From positions 1,488,001 to 1,552,000 of the forward strand of contig OY759675.1 of the NCBI GenBank assembly GCA_963662515.1: a DNA stretch of 64,000 nt, in the 5' to 3' direction. The notes under the pieces were generated by a model. That model did no database searches. It was not told the origin of the DNA and saw nothing but the letters and a program-made list of their open reading frames with translations. Of the stretch, positions 59,688-64,000 are shown piece after piece. The position numbers and the translations under genes are program-made. Positions within the stretch are counted from its first letter, which is position 1, and each line of letters begins with the position of its first letter. The stretch comes from JAFGDI01 sp963662515 (GTDB lineage Bacteria; Planctomycetota; Phycisphaerae; Sedimentisphaerales; SM23-30).

Positions 59688-60522
59688 TGTCGTAAGCCTT
59701 TCTAAACTATCGGGTTAAATTATATTCCGGTAAAAGTTACTTATTGCCATACCCTTGAGGCATGAACAGCCCCATAATATAGTGCTTTAAATATCAATTT
59801 ACAAGAAATAACCGCTTTTTTTTGGATTTTATTAAGCTGAAACAAAATAGATAGCTTCGTTTTACTGTCTGCCAAATCTGTAGTTATACAGAATCAAAGA
59901 GGGGGATTGTTCATCAGCCTGTGTTGCAAGTTTTTATTATTAAACTACTTGCCGCGAAGCAGGCAGTACACATCATACTTTTGGTCTTCAATAACCAAAA
60001 TCGTCAAATTGTATTCAATATTTTGCAAAATTGAGCTGGCCCTTTATTATGTATTCACATCTTCGTTTGAGTTTGTTGGTGTTTGGAGATTTCGATTTTC
60101 ATATTTTTTGAACAATAGTGTAATAATAGAGGTTCATACGGCCCCGGCTGGGGGTGTAAGTTTTGCATTCTTTGTTTTGCTGAGGTGAGCTGTGGAATGG
60201 GGGGGGGAGCAGGGAATACGCCGGGCAGAGTGTGATTTATCTTAAGACTTTCGCCCCTGGAACATGCAGCTGGCTTCCTTTCCTGCTCTCGAGCTGTAGG
60301 TATGTTTTTTTATTATTATCAATTTTATGTTGTTTTTAATTGCAATTACTGTCTTTAAGTGCTATATTTGCCAAATGTGATGGGGTTTTGGCTGGTTTTG
60401 ATAGCCAAGATATATAAAGGGTGAAGTGCCTGCTATGGTTTCCTTCAGTTGTTAATTCTGGCTGGCCGATTCTCAGTCAGAGTTATTGGTTAAAAAGGTT
60501 GATAAATGTGAAAGGATATGTA
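59688..60522. other. Intergenic region between eno and the glycosidase-like gene
   Basis: About 835 bp without a credible gene. It should hold the eno promoter at the left end and the promoter of the secreted glycosidase-like protein at the right. A 7-bp hairpin TTTTGGT/ACCAAAA lies near 59979-60000 and a G-run near 60199. Nothing else is recognised. Confidence 0.55.
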
Positions 60523-63129
60523 ATGGTATCATTTGTTAAAAATAGTAGATATTACTTTAGTGTAATTGTTTTGTCTGCAATCGCGGCGGCGGGCTTTGGC
60601 CTGGAGCTTCCCCAGGGCTCAACCTCGATTAAGGAGGAATTATCCGAGCCGTTCTGTTATTATCTTTATCCCAGCGATCAGTTGGGCTTCAAGGATTGTC
60701 CCCACGGCACCCAGCTTACCTATGATGGCGCTTTTAATGCCGGTCTGGGCGAGCTGGATCTGTTTATCGGCAGTTCTCTCAAGCCGGTCAATAAGCGGGT
60801 CAAAACTCTCTACAAAGAGTACATTCCGGTTTTCAGTTTCACTGATACCGCCGACGGACTCGAATATGAGATCCAGGCTCTGGCCACGCCTTACGATCTG
60901 GAGCCGATGAATATCCTTATCAATTTTATCAGCATCACTGCTAAAAATCCAACTGATAAGGCCGTTAACGCCGCGGTAAAGGCTCAATATAGCGATCGTA
61001 AACAAGATGACTTCCGCTATGATTTTAACAGGAACCTCCATAGATATTATACCGATCAGTTTTTACTGCTTGATAACTATAAGAGCTCGGCGGACGGCCA
61101 TATTGCCGACGGCCAGGCGTGGAGAGGGGATCACCTGGTCTTTACCTATGCCGCCGGCGAGCAGGCCGAAGGTGCTGACATCTCTCTGACCCAGTCGAAG
61201 GACCCGGCAGTTACTTACAGCTTTTCGCTGGCCGCCGGCTCCAGCCGCACAATATACCTGAAAATGCCTTTTGTCCCGGTCTATAAAGAAAAGACAGATA
61301 TCCTGGAGCAGGTCAATTCGGTTAACCATGCAGACTATCTGAATCGCACCATCGCCTTCTGGGAAAAGGAGATCGCCAAGGGCACGCAGATATCGCTCGA
61401 CGATGAGAAAGTTACCAATGTTGACAAGGCCAGTATGGTTTACATGCTCATGGCCCGGAACATAATGGCTGATGGAACTTATCAGCAGCATGTTAACGAG
61501 TTCCAGTATGATTATTTCTTTTCCCGTGATGTAGCCTATTTTACCAGAATATACAATATGTATAACCGGCCGCATATCGCCCGCGATATCCTCGATCATT
61601 TCATCAAGTATGACAAGGATGGCAAGCCGGTTGGTTTTAATTCATTCTTCCCGGATGACTGGGGCCAGGTCTTATGGACTATGGGAGCGCATGTCCGGGC
61701 CACTAACGACAAGGAATTCGCGCGGTTTGTTTTCCCGCTTATCCTGGGCCATTTCGACAAATTGATCAGGCTTTGCAATGATGATCCGCTGGGACTGTGG
61801 CCGGCGGCCGGTCCTTATGATAATGAGGCGATAACCGGTCATTACACCGGCCATAGCTTCTGGATATTGCTGGGCATGAAAGAGGCGATCTATCTCGCCG
61901 ATCTGCTGGGCGAGAAGGATTACGCGGCCTTTTATCAGTCTGTTTACGACAGCTATAATGACCGGTTCAGGAAAGTCCTGGGTGAAAAGCTCGAATTCAC
62001 CGGCGGCTATATCCCGCCGGGACTGGATAACCCCGAGGATGGCTACGATTGGGCCAATTCCACCGGCGGTGTCTATCCTTATGAATTGCTTGATCCTTTC
62101 GATCCGGTAGTGACCAGGACCCTTGAGCTGACCAGGGAATATAAATACCGCGAGGGCATTATGACCTACGGCCCCAATGCCCTGCTGCTGGCCCTGCAGA
62201 ATGCCCGCGGTGAGGAAATCTCGCCGAGCTACTGGCTGCATCATTACCAGACGTTTAATATCGATGAGCCGCTCCTGGCCCGCGGTCAGCAGCGGGAGGT
62301 GGTGGAGGATATGTATTCCATCCTCGCCCATACCGGCAGCACTCAAAGCGGCTTCGAGTTCGCCATTACTCCGTGGGGCGAGCGGAACGCTTACGATAAT
62401 TATACCCCGCACGGCTGGTTCGCCGCCCGCTTCAAGGAATTGCTCCGCAATATGCTCGTGCGTGAATATCAGGGCACGCTGCACCTGGCCTCGGCCCTGG
62501 CCCCGCAATGGCTGCGGCCCGGCAAGACGGTAAAGATCACCGACGCCGCCACTGATTTCGGTATGCTCTCTTATACGATCAGGGCCGCCGAAACCGGCGC
62601 TGACGTTGAGCTGGAGTCTGACTGGCGGACTGAGCCGAAACAGATACTCTGGCACATCCCCTGGTTTCTCGAAGTCACCGGGGTCACCGCCGACGGTAAA
62701 AAGCTCGCCCTTATTCAGTTGCCCAACGATCAGGCCGTGGCCCTGCCCGCCAATACGCAGAAGCTCCATTTCGACTGGAAATGGAAAGAGCAGCCGGAGC
62801 TGAGCTATGCCAAAGCGGTGGAGCTATATCTCGATAAGAATTATAACCGGCCGGAGGATGCCGACTATTGCTTCCTGTTCCCGACCCCGCGGGCGCCCCG
62901 GATAAAAGACAATGCCAGGGACTTCTCCGGCACCGCCGCGGTTGAATTGTATATTCCCGGCGGTATCGGTAAGATCTACTACACGCTCAACGGCGAGGAG
63001 CCGACCGAAAGCTCGGCCCAATATCAAAAGCCGCTGACTATCGATGCCACAGTGACTATCAAGGCCATCACCATCTGGTCCGACGGCAGAAAGAGCATCC
63101 CAGTCTCATACACCTTCACCAAATCTTAG
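60523..63129 (+). CDS. Secreted six-hairpin glycosidase-like protein with CHB_HEX_C-type C-terminal domain
   Basis: An 868-residue exported protein. ATG 60523 follows GAAAGGA; the N-terminal VIVLSAIAAAGFG is a signal-like segment. Residues about 30-275 form a beta-sandwich, and residues about 280-650 look like an (alpha/alpha)6 barrel of the glycogen debranching/trehalase superfamily (FFPDDWGQVLWTMGAHVR, GLWPAAGPYDNE, DWANSTGGVYPYELLDPF, FAITPWGERNAYDNYTPHGWFAARF). The last 70 residues (GIGKIYYTLNGEEPTESSAQYQKPL) match the chitobiase C-terminal accessory domain. It probably degrades an external polysaccharide. The family and substrate are uncertain. Its GC-rich codons contrast with the AT-rich genes around it, a sign of possible transfer. 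Confidence 0.8.
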   Translation: MVSFVKNSRYYFSVIVLSAIAAAGFGLELPQGSTSIKEELSEPFCYYLYPSDQLGFKDCPHGTQLTYDGAFNAGLGELDLFIGSSLKPVNKRVKTLYKEYIPVFSFTDTADGLEYEIQALATPYDLEPMNILINFISITAKNPTDKAVNAAVKAQYSDRKQDDFRYDFNRNLHRYYTDQFLLLDNYKSSADGHIADGQAWRGDHLVFTYAAGEQAEGADISLTQSKDPAVTYSFSLAAGSSRTIYLKMPFVPVYKEKTDILEQVNSVNHADYLNRTIAFWEKEIAKGTQISLDDEKVTNVDKASMVYMLMARNIMADGTYQQHVNEFQYDYFFSRDVAYFTRIYNMYNRPHIARDILDHFIKYDKDGKPVGFNSFFPDDWGQVLWTMGAHVRATNDKEFARFVFPLILGHFDKLIRLCNDDPLGLWPAAGPYDNEAITGHYTGHSFWILLGMKEAIYLADLLGEKDYAAFYQSVYDSYNDRFRKVLGEKLEFTGGYIPPGLDNPEDGYDWANSTGGVYPYELLDPFDPVVTRTLELTREYKYREGIMTYGPNALLLALQNARGEEISPSYWLHHYQTFNIDEPLLARGQQREVVEDMYSILAHTGSTQSGFEFAITPWGERNAYDNYTPHGWFAARFKELLRNMLVREYQGTLHLASALAPQWLRPGKTVKITDAATDFGMLSYTIRAAETGADVELESDWRTEPKQILWHIPWFLEVTGVTADGKKLALIQLPNDQAVALPANTQKLHFDWKWKEQPELSYAKAVELYLDKNYNRPEDADYCFLFPTPRAPRIKDNARDFSGTAAVELYIPGGIGKIYYTLNGEEPTESSAQYQKPLTIDATVTIKAITIWSDGRKSIPVSYTFTKS

Positions 63130-63769
63130 GATAAAAGTGAGGTTTCACATTTTGACCGTGCCAGGTTTTACTCAATGGGCAGAACAGGGCCTTGTGAATA
63201 AAACTTTCTTTCGATACCGTCTCGAAAGAAAGTTTTATTCAAAACGAGGAGGATAATTAGCGGATAATTAAATTTATTTGGTATAGTTCCGGCTGACATA
63301 ATTGCAGTCTGGCTTATGACATTGTCGGGAATCTGATATTAGATGATGTGTGTTATGAACACATAGCATTTATAGCTAACAGGACAAGCAGGCAAGGCTT
63401 AAGCCAGATACTTCGCCGTTTCCGGAGGGCTATCCCAGAGGGACGAGACTAGTCAAAGAACTAAATCTGAAAATGTGCGAATGATTCCTGACAATACCTG
63501 AAGTTTCCCGCAAGGTTCAGAAAGGGCGACTTTTTTTCTTAAAATTTAGCCAGATATGAATTGAATATAATCAGGTAAGCGCATATAATGTGCCCCTTGA
63601 TAAGTTTATATGAGTTCTTATTTTTATGGCAAAAAACTTCAAAATTTTGCCCCTTAAAAGAGCTAAAAAATCTTAGACAGAACCTTATACAGAAGCAATT
63701 TTGTTAGGTAGTTGTTATGATTGGCGAGATAGCTCATAAGTGCTATTTAAATAAGAACTTGCATTAAAT
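63130..63769. other. Intergenic region with a long perfect hairpin before tRNA-Arg
   Basis: No credible gene in these 640 bp. A 19-bp perfect stem, starting TGAATAAAACTTTC at 63195 and mirrored to 63241, has a 9-nt loop ATACCGTCT. It is not followed by T, so it may not be a simple terminator, but it could protect the 3' end of the preceding mRNA. The rest shows nothing. Confidence 0.6.
63195..63241. repeat. Perfect 19-bp hairpin
   Basis: TGAATAAAACTTTCTTTCG (63195-63213), loop 63214-63222 and CGAAAGAAAGTTTTATTCA (63223-63241) are exact reverse complements, much longer than needed for a terminator. Confidence 0.85.
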
Positions 63770-63843
63770 GTTCCCGTAGCTCAACTGGATAGAGCGTTGG
63801 CCTCCGAAGCCAAAGGTTGGTGGTTCGAATCCACTCGGGAACG
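63770..63843 (+). tRNA. tRNA-Arg (anticodon CCG)
   Basis: The acceptor arms GTTCCCG (63770-63776) and CGGGAAC (63836-63842) pair fully, with discriminator G. The D arm is GCTC/GAGC, the anticodon arm TTGGC-CTCCGAA-GCCAA gives the CCG anticodon for arginine codon CGG, and the T loop is TTCGAAT. CCA is not encoded. CTTTTTC follows immediately. Confidence 0.96.
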
Positions 63844-63906
63844 CTTTTTCTTTGGCGTGATTAGTTTGCCCTGTAGTTGAGTTTGGGCGGCCCGGTCAGG
63901 TATTTA

Positions 63907-64000
63907 TCAGATAAGAACAACGGCTTTCTGTGTTGTCAGATAACTGTGACCGTGAAATTTTTCAGCGTCTTCTATGATGTATTGTCTCCAGTGTTGAAGC
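63907..64000 (-). CDS. Possible C-terminus of a gene entering from the right edge
   Basis: Reading leftward from the edge, one frame stays open for about 30 codons and stops at TGA (63907-63909), giving LQHWRQYIIEDAEKFHGHS followed by YLTTQKAVVLI. It has plausible protein-like composition but is too short to assign. The gene would be cut by the window end. Confidence 0.3.
   Translation of the reverse strand, partial: LQHWRQYIIEDAEKFHGHSYLTTQKAVVLI

Noticed and set aside
59907..60188. A 93-residue frame ending in a hydrophobic stretch that recalled a PEP-CTERM tail
   Set aside because: No sorting motif, no ribosome site, poor codon pattern; likely chance.

Overview
The window is about 64 kb of a bacterial chromosome, most likely from the Planctomycetota (Phycisphaerae or Sedimentisphaerales type). 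The lineage clues are a prepilin-type protein with the C-terminal FADGHV motif, a large surface protein with an N-terminal LEFRQLLSA motif followed by DUF4347, a Sel1-repeat/trypsin fusion, and scattered single type II secretion genes instead of one operon. The hybrid cluster protein and an oxygen-sensitive glycyl radical enzyme suggest an anaerobe. Assignment to the phylum is inference from protein families; no rRNA is present.

Layout. 1-4954 (minus): a glycan assembly/export operon with an ABC transporter (Wzm/Wzt type), two alkaline-phosphatase-superfamily enzymes and the start of a glycosyltransferase. 5091-8431: a pseudopilin gene behind a strong promoter and a structured leader, then two methyltransferases. 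8613-12282: a GAF/sigma-54 activator, threonine aldolase and DAHP synthase. 12283-14257: about 2 kb without credible genes, filled with several families of short periodic repeats and a 21-bp tandem array, ending at a small fibronectin-type-III gene. 14878-16486: two MITE-like elements on either side of ispG, then msrC. 17145-21751: a Sel1/trypsin-like protein whose catalytic Ser position is Ala, murE, maf and an unknown membrane protein. 21852-23416: a complete IS256-family element with a 9-bp target duplication. 23694-27005: a glycyl radical activase and a hydroxyproline dehydratase (HypD). 27007-37184: ABC-F, GspE-type ATPase, CvpA-like protein, DUF58 protein, thiL, lepA and carA, with another MITE between the last two. 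37256-40649: a candidate terminated small RNA, a TrpR-family regulator with an upstream dyad, and a PAS/GGDEF/HD sensor. 40952-51006: the surface protein, a vWA protein plus secretin pair, and a STAS/anti-sigma kinase/STAS module followed by a lipoprotein amidase and a small membrane protein. 51138-55453: hcp with its Rrf2 regulator, then a remnant of a second uppP gene, a zeta-like kinase pair and the intact uppP. 55521-63129: leuS, eno and a large GC-rich secreted glycosidase-like protein. 63770-63843: tRNA-Arg(CCG).

Working together: murE, uppP, the amidase and perhaps the membrane protein at 50485 concern the cell wall. The secretin, GspE-like ATPase and pseudopilin are parts of one type II secretion/type IV pilus-like system. 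hypD with its activase would allow use of hydroxyproline from collagen or plant wall protein. hcp and its Fe-S regulator would handle nitrosative stress. The most unusual parts are the repeat-rich intergenic zone with its fn3 cassette, the MITE family, the terminated RNA candidate at 37256-37369, the dyad upstream of the TrpR-like gene, and the duplicated uppP 3' end flanking the toxin-like pair.
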